Shown piece after piece: positions 9,045 through 16,969 of a stretch of 64,000 nucleotides of DNA (positions are counted from its first letter, which is position 1; every line of letters begins with the position of its first letter). The DNA comes from Chlorobium sp. GTDB lineage: Bacteria > Bacteroidota > Chlorobiia > Chlorobiales > Chlorobiaceae. The stretch covers positions 1-64,000 of the forward strand of contig JANQHQ010000039.1 in NCBI GenBank assembly GCA_028282595.1. The letters run 5' to 3'. A program made the translations under genes and the position numbers. The notes beneath the pieces were generated by a model, which was given only the letters and a program-made list of their open reading frames with translations, had not been told where the DNA came from and did not search any database.

Positions 9045-10202
9045 ATGAGCAGAATCACTGATTTTCTCGGCGAATCGGCTGAAATCCGGCAACTGAAGCA
9101 TCTCGCCCTCCAGGTAGCTAAAACGGAAGTCAGCGTCCTCATAACCGGGGAAACCGGCTCGGGCAAGGAAGTCCTCGCCCGCTTCATCCACGACAACAGC
9201 CGCCGGTCTCAAGAGCAGTTCATACCGGTCAACTGTGCCGCCATTCCCTCCGGCATTCTGGAATCGGAGCTGTTCGGGCATGAAAAAGGCGCGTTCACGG
9301 GAGCTGTACAGAGCCGCAAAGGTTATTTCGAAACGGCCGATCGCGGTACGATCTTCCTCGACGAAATCGGCGACATGCCGCTCGAGACACAGGTAAAGGT
9401 TCTCCGGGTTATCGAGTCGGGGGATTTTCAGCGTGTCGGCGCGTCGGAAATCGTCCGTTCCGACGCACGCATCATCGCGGCCACCAATAAAAACCTGCCG
9501 CAGGCGGTCGCCGAAAAAACCTTCAGGGAAGACCTCTACTACCGCCTGCACAGCGTCGAGCTCCGACTCCCCCCCCTCAGGGAACGCGGACAGGATATCC
9601 TGCTCCTCGCAGGCCACTTCATCCGGCTGTTCGAACGCAAACACGGCATCTCGTTCGAGGGATTCACCAGCGACTCGTCGGAGATGCTCCTGCGCTACAA
9701 CTGGCCCGGCAACGTTCGGGAACTCCGCAACCTTCTGGAGTCGATCCTGATTCTCGAACGCGGCAAGCAGATCACTCCGGACATTCTCGACCGGCACCTC
9801 GCTCAGCGAACCCGGCACAAAAGCCTGGTCTACGACCCGGAAAAATCGGAAAAAAACGAATTGAATCTTATCTACAGCAGCCTGATCAGGCTGCACCAGG
9901 AGATCACCGAAATCAAGCAGATACTCTCGCACGAACAGGAGGAAACGGCAAGGGAGACGAAACCGCCCCTGCTGCTGCCCCCCGCGCCGAACCGGGAAGA
10001 ACCCGGAGGGGAGGCGCGGGAAAAGACGTCCGCTCAGCGGGAGATACTGACGATAGAGGAGCTGGAAAAGCGGGCGATCTCCCAGGCCCTGGAGACTTTC
10101 GGCGGCAACAGGCGTCAAACCGCCAAAGCGCTGGGCCTCAACGAAAGAACGCTCTACAGAAAGCTCAGAACTTACGGTCTCGACGGCCGCCGCTTCGGAT
10201 AA
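9045..10202 (+). CDS. Sigma-54-dependent transcriptional activator without a sensory domain
   Basis: A 385-residue bacterial enhancer-binding protein. The AAA+ domain starts almost at residue 1, with Walker A GETGSGKE (35-42), the sigma-54-contacting GAFTGA loop (82-87), Walker B GTIFLDEIGD and the sensor region NWPGNVREL. A linker of about 80 residues follows, partly coiled and then proline-rich, and a Fis-type helix-turn-helix (about 340-380, NRRQTAKALGLNERTLYRKL). There is no receiver, GAF or PAS domain, so regulation must come from a partner protein, as with PspF. Its last 38 bases overlap the 3' end of lnt on the other strand. Target genes are unknown. Confidence 0.93.
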   Translation: MSRITDFLGESAEIRQLKHLALQVAKTEVSVLITGETGSGKEVLARFIHDNSRRSQEQFIPVNCAAIPSGILESELFGHEKGAFTGAVQSRKGYFETADRGTIFLDEIGDMPLETQVKVLRVIESGDFQRVGASEIVRSDARIIAATNKNLPQAVAEKTFREDLYYRLHSVELRLPPLRERGQDILLLAGHFIRLFERKHGISFEGFTSDSSEMLLRYNWPGNVRELRNLLESILILERGKQITPDILDRHLAQRTRHKSLVYDPEKSEKNELNLIYSSLIRLHQEITEIKQILSHEQEETARETKPPLLLPPAPNREEPGGEAREKTSAQREILTIEELEKRAISQALETFGGNRRQTAKALGLNERTLYRKLRTYGLDGRRFG

Positions 10203-11916
10203 CCCCCGCAAGAAGAAGAAGAGCCGACGCCCCGCATGCCACGACGGGCAGGAGATCGGGATAGCGGGTATAGAAGGTCAGCCCGCTCCTCCGTTCGACC
10301 TCCGCGACGAGCGAACGCCTCTCCCACCAGGGAATCTCGGCATAGACCCGGCCTAACCTGTCGATAAACATCGATACGCCGGTATTGGCGCAGCGGGCCA
10401 TCGAACGGCGGTTCTCGATACAGCGCAGCCTCGCTATGGCCGCGTGCTGATAGGGACCGTAGGACTTCGCGTACCACCCGTCATTGGTGATGAGTGTCAG
10501 AAATTCCGCACCCCGGGAAACAAAGCCCGCGACCAGTCCCGGAAATATGGACTCGTAACAGATCGCGTTCGAGGTCCTGACCCGCTCTCCCGAAGCGGTG
10601 GTGAACTCCATGATCGTGAAGTCGCTCCCCCTGCCCCAACTGCCGATTCCGGCCAGCGAAAAGGCCAGGTTGCCGAGCCAGGGAGCATGTTCCATGTACG
10701 GAGCGCGTTCGGCGAAGGGTACCAGCTTCATCTTGCGATAGACCTGCGGACCCTCGCCTTCCCCGCCGACCAGGAGGGAGGCGTTGAAGGACTGGTAATA
10801 CCGAAGGCGATCGGGATCGTAACTGTAAAGAAATTCCTCCCCGACAACCTCCTCTTCGGTATAGTAGACCCTGTCGGAGGAACCGCTCAACAGAGCGCAC
10901 TCCCACCGCTTCGTCCTCTCCTCGAGGTACCGGTAATGCGCCTTCTCGTTCCGGATCGGGAACGGTATGGCGGTTTCCGGCCAGAGGACGAGATCCGGCC
11001 CGGAGCGGGACACCACCCGTTCGGTCATCCGGTAGTAGAGGCGCATGATATCCGCCCCGCTGTATGTTTTCCACTTCTTGAGGGGATCGATATTGGGCTG
11101 GACAAGGGCGACCCTGATCGATCCGGGGGAGCCGCCGTCGGCGTCCGCAGCGTTGAAAACCCGCCACGAATAACCGAGGGGCGCCGCAACCATCAGTGCA
11201 GCCGCGACCGCGTGAACCGGCACCGGCCTCCCTTTGCCGAAGCGGTCCCACGCATCCGCGGCGAGCACGTTCATCCAGACAAGCCAGAAACTCACCCCCC
11301 AGACACCCGTGACATCCGCGTACTGGATCATGGGGTTGAGCAGCGCCTGCGAGTTACCGAGCACGAGCCAGCCGAAGGAAAGATCCTGCCTCATGTAGAG
11401 CCACTCCCAGCCCACCCAGAGAAACGGCAGCGAAAACAGCGCGAAGCGGTACCCGCGCCGTTTCACGAGCAGGAAGAACAAGAGCAGGGGAACCGTCGAG
11501 AACAGCGAATGAGCGACGACGGCCAGGAGGCCCCCGCCGAGCGTGGCGAGTGAAATCCACCAGACGCTGACGGCTCCGAAAAGGAGCATCGTCAGATAGA
11601 CGCGGAGAAAAAAACCCCGAAAGGAGTATTCGCGGCGCGACGCGGCGAGCAGGGGCACCAGCGCGATCCACGCGAGAAGCTCGAGCCTGACGAAGGGGTA
11701 GCTGGGGAACGAAATTCCGAGCAGAATTCCGCTCACAAGAAACGGAAGGAAGCTCCTGAAACCTGATCTTCCACCGGCTGCGCGCATCATGTATTTCGGG
11801 ATAGGATGATCGACGGAAACCGCATGAAAAATAGCAAAAACGGCGGACAAAGCGAGCGGGAAAACGCACTCCGACGGGCCGCGAAACAGCGAGCTCCACA
11901 AGGGCGCGCGGGGCAT
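10165..11916 (-). CDS. lnt: Apolipoprotein N-acyltransferase
   Basis: The last enzyme of lipoprotein maturation, transferring a third acyl chain to the N-terminal cysteine at the periplasmic face of the inner membrane. The 583-residue product has about seven hydrophobic segments followed by a nitrilase-fold domain with the catalytic residues Glu314 (LVLWPETAIPFPIR), Lys397 (YRKMKLVPFAER) and Cys453 (NAICYESIFPG), numbered from the ATG at 11916. That ATG has an AAGGA ribosome-binding site; an internal ATG pair about 42 codons later is the alternative start and would not affect the active site. Divergent from fmoA. The 3' end overlaps the sigma-54 activator gene by 38 bases. Confidence 0.93.
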   Translation of the reverse strand: MPRAPLWSSLFRGPSECVFPLALSAVFAIFHAVSVDHPIPKYMMRAAGGRSGFRSFLPFLVSGILLGISFPSYPFVRLELLAWIALVPLLAASRREYSFRGFFLRVYLTMLLFGAVSVWWISLATLGGGLLAVVAHSLFSTVPLLLFFLLVKRRGYRFALFSLPFLWVGWEWLYMRQDLSFGWLVLGNSQALLNPMIQYADVTGVWGVSFWLVWMNVLAADAWDRFGKGRPVPVHAVAAALMVAAPLGYSWRVFNAADADGGSPGSIRVALVQPNIDPLKKWKTYSGADIMRLYYRMTERVVSRSGPDLVLWPETAIPFPIRNEKAHYRYLEERTKRWECALLSGSSDRVYYTEEEVVGEEFLYSYDPDRLRYYQSFNASLLVGGEGEGPQVYRKMKLVPFAERAPYMEHAPWLGNLAFSLAGIGSWGRGSDFTIMEFTTASGERVRTSNAICYESIFPGLVAGFVSRGAEFLTLITNDGWYAKSYGPYQHAAIARLRCIENRRSMARCANTGVSMFIDRLGRVYAEIPWWERRSLVAEVERRSGLTFYTRYPDLLPVVACGASALLLLAGVIRSGGRRDRKF

Positions 11917-12038
11917 ATTTTCCTTTACTTATTTGTTTTTATTCCTTAAATTTATTCAAGCTGTTATTTAACGGGAATCGACCGTAAAAAATTTCCTGCT
12001 TAAAACTTTACAACGCCACCAGAAAAAGGAGATTGACT

Positions 12039-13142
12039 ATGGCTTTATTCGGCACCAAAGACACGACAACCGCCCATGCTGATTACGAGATTATTCTCGA
12101 GGGCGGATCGAGCTCCTGGGGACAAGTAAAAGGCCGGGCAAAAATCAACGCTCCTGCAGCCCTGCCTCTGCTGCCAACCGATTGCAACATCAAGATCGAT
12201 GCGAAGCCCCTCGACGCCCAGAAGGGCGTTGTCCGCTTCACCACGAACATCGAATCGATCGTCGACAGCACCAAGAACACGCTTCAGGTCGAAGTCGATA
12301 TTGCCAATGAAACCAAGAACAGAAGAATCTCCGTCGGCGAGGGCAAGCTCTCGGTGGGCGACTTCTCGCACTCCTTCTCTTTTGAAGGCTCAGTGGTCAA
12401 CGTGGACTACTACCGTTCGGACGCCGTACGCAGGAACGTTCCGAACCCGATCTACCAGCAGGGCCGCCAGTTTCACGACATTCTCATGAAAGTGCCGCTT
12501 GACAACAACGATCTCGTCGACACCTGGGAGGGCTTCCAGCAGTCGATGTCCGGCGGCGGTGCCAACTTCAACGACTGGATCAGGGAATTCTGGTTCATCG
12601 GTCCGGCATTCACGGCCATCAACGAAGGCGGACAGCGCATTTCGCCGATCCAGGTGAACAGTTCCGGTGTCGAAGGCAGCGACAAAGGCCCTGTCGGGGT
12701 GACCCGCTGGAAATTCTCGCATGCAGGATCGGGTATCGTCGATTCCATCTCCCGCTGGACCGAGCTCTTCCCGGTCGAGCAGCTCAACAAGCCCGCTTCG
12801 ATCGAGGGCGGTTTCCGCTCCGACTCCCAGGGTATCGAGGTCAAGGTCGACGGCAATCTTCCGGGCGTCTCCCGCGACGCGGGCGGCGGTCTCCGCAGAG
12901 TGCTCAACCACCCGCTCATTCCGCTCGTGCATCACGGTATGGTCGGCAAGTTCAACGACTTCACGGTCGACGCGCAGTTGAAAGTCGTTCTGCCGAAGGG
13001 TTACAAGATCCGCTATGCGGCTCCGCAGTTCCGTTCGCAGAATCTCGAGGAGTACCGCTGGAGCGGCGGCGCTTACGCGCGCTGGGTCGAACACGTCTGC
13101 AAAGGCGGAACCGGACAGTTCGAGGTTCTCTACGCTCAGTAG
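12039..13142 (+). CDS. fmoA: Fenna-Matthews-Olson bacteriochlorophyll a protein
   Basis: The trimeric antenna protein linking the chlorosome baseplate to the type I reaction centre in green sulfur bacteria. The ATG at 12039 is preceded by GGAG (12029-12032) and gives 367 residues beginning MALFGTKDTTTAHADYE. Counting Met as 1, His111, His146, His291, His298 and His299 and Leu243 fall at the positions known to ligate bacteriochlorophyll a. Cys49 and Cys354 correspond to the two cysteines reported to tune energy transfer with redox state. A strong intrinsic terminator follows 26 bases after the stop, and the gene stands alone, divergent from lnt, so it is probably monocistronic and highly expressed. 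Confidence 0.99.
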   Translation: MALFGTKDTTTAHADYEIILEGGSSSWGQVKGRAKINAPAALPLLPTDCNIKIDAKPLDAQKGVVRFTTNIESIVDSTKNTLQVEVDIANETKNRRISVGEGKLSVGDFSHSFSFEGSVVNVDYYRSDAVRRNVPNPIYQQGRQFHDILMKVPLDNNDLVDTWEGFQQSMSGGGANFNDWIREFWFIGPAFTAINEGGQRISPIQVNSSGVEGSDKGPVGVTRWKFSHAGSGIVDSISRWTELFPVEQLNKPASIEGGFRSDSQGIEVKVDGNLPGVSRDAGGGLRRVLNHPLIPLVHHGMVGKFNDFTVDAQLKVVLPKGYKIRYAAPQFRSQNLEEYRWSGGAYARWVEHVCKGGTGQFEVLYAQ

Positions 13143-13168
13143 GCCCGAAAGCGTCCGAAATGACAATG

Positions 13169-13198
13169 AAAAAAGCCGGTGACAAGCCGGCTTTTTTC
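13169..13198 (+). terminator. Rho-independent terminator of fmoA
   Basis: A stem of AAAAAAGCCGG pairing with CCGGCTTTTTT around a short loop, with the T-run immediately after, 26 bases downstream of the fmoA stop. The A-tract on the left gives it some bidirectional character for the convergent MerR gene. Confidence 0.9.
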
Positions 13199-13233
13199 GT
13201 TGTTCCCGCACGGAAACCGGGGATCCCCCCCCC

Positions 13234-13635
13234 CTACCCGAGAACGCGAAGCACCTCCTCGATATCGTCCCTGATCTCCTCGAGCACCTTTCTGCGCCGC
13301 TGGTGGGCTATGCCGTGATTTTTCTTCTCCCGGCTGATCTGCTTGCGAAGGTTCAGAATTTCCGACGTGCTTTCGAGAGGGTCGTCGTCGCCGGCACCTT
13401 CCCGCACAATTTCGGTCGCCCGGCCGATCTTGTACCCTTTTTCGTACACCAGTTCCTTGATGGTAAGCACCATCGCGATGTCCTTGTTGGTATACCGCCG
13501 GTTCCCCCTCGTATCCCTGCCGGGCTTCAGTTCGTTGAAAAAACCTTCCCAGTAGCGGAGAAGATAGGCGGGCACGCCGGTGATCTTGCTGACCTCGCCG
13601 ATGGAATAATAGCTCTTGTTCGATTCGAAAGGCAT
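13234..13635 (-). CDS. MerR-family transcriptional regulator
   Basis: A 133-residue protein with an N-terminal winged helix-turn-helix of MerR type (YYSIGEVSKITGVPAYLLRYWE, then RYTNKDIAMVLTIKELVYEKG) and a C-terminal coiled dimerisation helix (about 85-133, LNLRKQISREKKNHG...). No cysteine cluster or large effector domain is present, so it is not a metal sensor of the classical type. This short form is common next to translation or division genes; its targets here are unknown. The ATG at 13635 is preferred over an upstream TTG because the similarity begins there. It is divergent from the ABC exporter and could regulate it (inference). Confidence 0.88.
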   Translation of the reverse strand: MPFESNKSYYSIGEVSKITGVPAYLLRYWEGFFNELKPGRDTRGNRRYTNKDIAMVLTIKELVYEKGYKIGRATEIVREGAGDDDPLESTSEILNLRKQISREKKNHGIAHQRRRKVLEEIRDDIEEVLRVLG

Positions 13636-13728
13636 GGCTGTAACGGAGATGGTTGAAGGCAAAAGGGCGTCCTTGGGGTTTAGATAGTGTTATTATACAT
13701 TACATCCGTGACATCAAAAACACCGGCG

Positions 13729-15480
13729 ATGAAAAATCTGCTCAGCCTCAAGAAATACCTCTACAACTACAGGCACAAGCTGTTCTACGGTGTCGTCTGT
13801 ATCATCGTCACCAACATTTTCGCGGTCTACGCTCCCCGTTTCATCGGCGAGGCGATCGATATCATGAGCGGCTCCTTTCTCTTGCGGGATGTTCTCGAAA
13901 AGGTCGGGCTCTACATTCTTTTCTCGGCCCTCGGGGGCGTATTCCTCTTCCTGGTCCGCCAGAACATCATCGTGGCTTCGAGAAAGATGGAATTCGACCT
14001 GAAAAACGACTACTACGCCCATCTGCAGACACTTTCGAGGGAATTCTACGACCGGACGAGCACGGGCGAGCTCATTTCGAGAGGCACCAACGACCTGAAC
14101 GCCGTCAGGGACTTTCTCGGTCCCGGCATCATGTATTCCGTCAACACCTTTTTCCGTCTTCTGATGGCGGTCATCGCCATGATGACCATATCGCCGTGGC
14201 TGACGCTTCTCGCCCTCATTCCCGCTCCCTTCCTGAGCTACTCGGTCTACCGGATCGGCCGTTCGATCCAGAAACGGACGAAAAGCATACAGGAGAGCTA
14301 CGCGGACATCACGGATCTCCTGCAGGAAAACATCTCCGGCATCCGGGTCGTACGGAATTTCACCAGGGAAGACGATGAAACGGAACGCTTCCGGAAACTC
14401 AACGAAACCTATTACGAGCGCAACCTTTCCCTCGCGAAACTCCAGGCGCTGTTTTTCGCGATCCTGACGGCGCTGCTCGCCCTGTCGCTGATCCCGGTCA
14501 TCTGGGTCGGCGGCATCAACGTCATCAACGGTACCATGACGATCGGCAACATCGCCCAGTTCATCATCTACGTCAGCATGCTGAGCTGGCCGATCATCTC
14601 CATCGGCTGGGTCACGAACATCATCCAGAAAGCCGCTTCCGCCCAGAGACGTCTCGACGAAATCTTCAACGAGACGCCCGATATCGAAAGTCCTTCCGCC
14701 GATACCGGCGAAAACGGAAACATCCCGGGACGAATCGAATTCAGGAACGTCTCTTTCTCCTATCCCGGCAACAGCGGTCAGAAAGTCCTCGACAACATCT
14801 CCTTCGCCGTCGAATCCGGCAGCAAGGTGGCGATCGTCGGCGCCACGGGCTCGGGCAAGAGCACCCTGGTCAACCTGCTCCCCCGCCTGCACGATCCCGT
14901 CGAGGGAGCGATCCTGCTCGACGGCCGGGACATACGGACGATTCCCCTCGAAAAACTGCGCCGGCACATAGGCTTCGTCCCCCAGACGAACTTTCTCTTT
15001 TCGGACACCATTGCCAACAACATCAATTACGGCAACCGGAGCCGGGATCCGGACACGGTCGTCGAGGCAAGCAGAATGGCGAACCTGTACGACGATATCA
15101 CGGATTTTCCGGACGGCTTCGAAACCATGCTGGGGGAGAAAGGGATCAACCTGTCGGGCGGGCAGAAACAGAGAACCTCCATCGCGCGGGCGCTTGCCTG
15201 GAAACCCGGTGTCCTTGTGCTCGACGACTCCCTCTCGGCGGTCGACACCGGTACGGAAGCCAATATCTTCAAATCCCTTCTCGAAAAGCTCCCCGAAACC
15301 ACGCTGCTCATCATCAGCCACAGGATATCGACCGTGAAAAACTGCGACCGCATCGTCGTACTCAAGGACGGGCGCGTCGCCGAAAGCGGTTCGCACGAAG
15401 AACTGCTCGCACAGGGGAAGCTCTATGCCGAGCTCTACAACCAGCAACTTCTCGAAGACGAGATCGAGTCCCTGAGCTGA
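13729..15480 (+). CDS. ABC exporter half-transporter (permease-ATPase fusion)
   Basis: A 583-residue type IV (MsbA/MdlB-like) ABC exporter with six transmembrane helices in the first about 320 residues and an ATP-binding domain. Visible are Walker A GATGSGKST, Q-loop FVPQTNFLF, signature LSGGQKQR and the H-loop ISHRIS. Walker B reads VLVLDDSLSAVD, with Asp where the catalytic Glu normally sits. In this family that substitution marks the degenerate subunit of heterodimeric exporters, so a partner subunit is expected elsewhere; none is adjacent. Substrate unknown. The ATG at 13729 is chosen over upstream in-frame codons because the membrane domain starts there. Confidence 0.92.
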   Translation: MKNLLSLKKYLYNYRHKLFYGVVCIIVTNIFAVYAPRFIGEAIDIMSGSFLLRDVLEKVGLYILFSALGGVFLFLVRQNIIVASRKMEFDLKNDYYAHLQTLSREFYDRTSTGELISRGTNDLNAVRDFLGPGIMYSVNTFFRLLMAVIAMMTISPWLTLLALIPAPFLSYSVYRIGRSIQKRTKSIQESYADITDLLQENISGIRVVRNFTREDDETERFRKLNETYYERNLSLAKLQALFFAILTALLALSLIPVIWVGGINVINGTMTIGNIAQFIIYVSMLSWPIISIGWVTNIIQKAASAQRRLDEIFNETPDIESPSADTGENGNIPGRIEFRNVSFSYPGNSGQKVLDNISFAVESGSKVAIVGATGSGKSTLVNLLPRLHDPVEGAILLDGRDIRTIPLEKLRRHIGFVPQTNFLFSDTIANNINYGNRSRDPDTVVEASRMANLYDDITDFPDGFETMLGEKGINLSGGQKQRTSIARALAWKPGVLVLDDSLSAVDTGTEANIFKSLLEKLPETTLLIISHRISTVKNCDRIVVLKDGRVAESGSHEELLAQGKLYAELYNQQLLEDEIESLS

Positions 15481-15504
15481 GAAAACGGCGTTCCCGGCGA
15501 CGGT

Positions 15505-16938
15505 TCAGCGACTCCTCCCCCCTTCCGTTTCGCACAGCTCCTCCATCTGCCTTGCGAGATCCCTGCGCGAAAGGCCGTACATGTGCACGTAGAAGAGATT
15601 GAACATCAGAACGGCCGATTTCAGCGTCGGAGCGGCGGCCGCCCGCCGGAGGGCGTGGCGGACCGAAAAAACCCTCCTGGTCAGGGCGGTATAGCTCGGT
15701 ATGAACTCGTCCAGGGGCATTCGCTTCGGGCGGTAAAGCATCTCCTGCCCCCAGGAAAATCTGAACGCGTCGTGATCGTTCCTGTCGTGCAGCAGCCGTC
15801 CTTCATCGGCGAAACGGTCGAACACCCCCGTTCCCGGTATGGGCCTCAACAGGTTGATTCCCGGCACGTCGATCCCCGTATCGTCGAGAAAAGCCTCGAT
15901 CGCACCGGCCTCTTCAGCCGTGTCCTCGTCGAGACCGTAGATAAAGCTGCCGTAGACGCAGATGCCCGCGCTGCGGATGGCGCGGATGTTTTCAGCCTGA
16001 CGCCGCGCGGGATTGTGAAACTTGCCGTGCGCCCTGTTGCTCGCCTCGGCAAGGCTCTCAATGCCGACAAGCAGCGCCCCGCAGCCCGATGCGGAAAAAA
16101 CGTCGAGCAGTCGCCGGTTCTCTCCCAGCTTCGTGGTCGCCTGCCCGACCCAGGTGATACCGAACGGCGCAAGCTCCCCGAACAGTTTTTCGGCATACTC
16201 TTCGTCGGCGTTGACCGTGTCGTCGAGCAGAAAGAAAATCCGCCTGTCTTTCTCGAGAAAGCGGCCCACCTCGGCCACGACGTCCGGAATGGATCGGTGA
16301 CGCAGTTGGTGACCGTTCATGACATGCACGTTGCAGAAATCGCAGCTGTAGGGGCAGCCTCTTGTGGTCTGCAACACGTTGGTCGTAAAAAAATTGCGGG
16401 GATCGAGAGCGCTCTTGTCCACCGGCCGGCTGACGGAGAGGTCCGGAAGTTCGCTCGCCCGGTATTCCGGTTTCAGGCGCCCCCGCTTCAGGTCTACGAG
16501 CACCTCCCGCCACACGTCGTCGGCTTCCCCGATAACCAGCGTGTCACCGTGCGCCCTGCACCGCTCGGAAAATATCGTCACGTAAGGACCGCCGAGCACG
16601 ACCCGGAAACCCTTCCGGCGCAACAGGGCCGCCAGTTCGAACGAGGGCTTGACCGCGCCGGTCTGGACGCTGATCCCGATGAGGTCCCACTCCCGTTCGA
16701 GAGGAAGCGTCTCGAAACGGAGATCGCAGATATGCTGTTCGACCCCCTCTTCCCGGATGGAACTCAGAATCATCAGTGACAGCGGGGGAATCGCGAACTG
16801 CGCGCGCTTGATGACGTTTTTCAGGAGGCTGTCCTTGAGGGACCCAAGGATTCCCGGCCGCCCGGTTTCGCCCAGGAGGGAGGGACCGTCCACACCGCTG
16901 TCGGCCGGCACGAAAACGAGAAGAACCGAGAGTTTCAC
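15505..16938 (-). CDS. B12-binding radical SAM protein
   Basis: A 477-residue protein with an N-terminal cobalamin-binding-like Rossmann domain (about 1-165, VVLGGPYVTIF) and a radical SAM domain whose cluster-binding cysteines are Cys195, Cys199 and Cys202 (RGCPYSCDFC). The remainder follows the BchE / P-methylase architecture with a C-terminal helical part. Members of this group in green sulfur bacteria include the cyclase BchE and the BchQ/BchR methylases that decorate chlorosome bacteriochlorophylls; others act on hopanoids or lipids. The sequence does not decide among these. No lipid- or pigment-synthesis gene is next to it apart from fmoA 2.4 kb away. Downstream of mutS on the same strand. 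Confidence 0.85.
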   Translation of the reverse strand: MKLSVLLVFVPADSGVDGPSLLGETGRPGILGSLKDSLLKNVIKRAQFAIPPLSLMILSSIREEGVEQHICDLRFETLPLEREWDLIGISVQTGAVKPSFELAALLRRKGFRVVLGGPYVTIFSERCRAHGDTLVIGEADDVWREVLVDLKRGRLKPEYRASELPDLSVSRPVDKSALDPRNFFTTNVLQTTRGCPYSCDFCNVHVMNGHQLRHRSIPDVVAEVGRFLEKDRRIFFLLDDTVNADEEYAEKLFGELAPFGITWVGQATTKLGENRRLLDVFSASGCGALLVGIESLAEASNRAHGKFHNPARRQAENIRAIRSAGICVYGSFIYGLDEDTAEEAGAIEAFLDDTGIDVPGINLLRPIPGTGVFDRFADEGRLLHDRNDHDAFRFSWGQEMLYRPKRMPLDEFIPSYTALTRRVFSVRHALRRAAAAPTLKSAVLMFNLFYVHMYGLSRRDLARQMEELCETEGGRSR

Positions 16939-16969
16939 GCTATGCGACGCTCCTTTGCTGCAATTGCCC

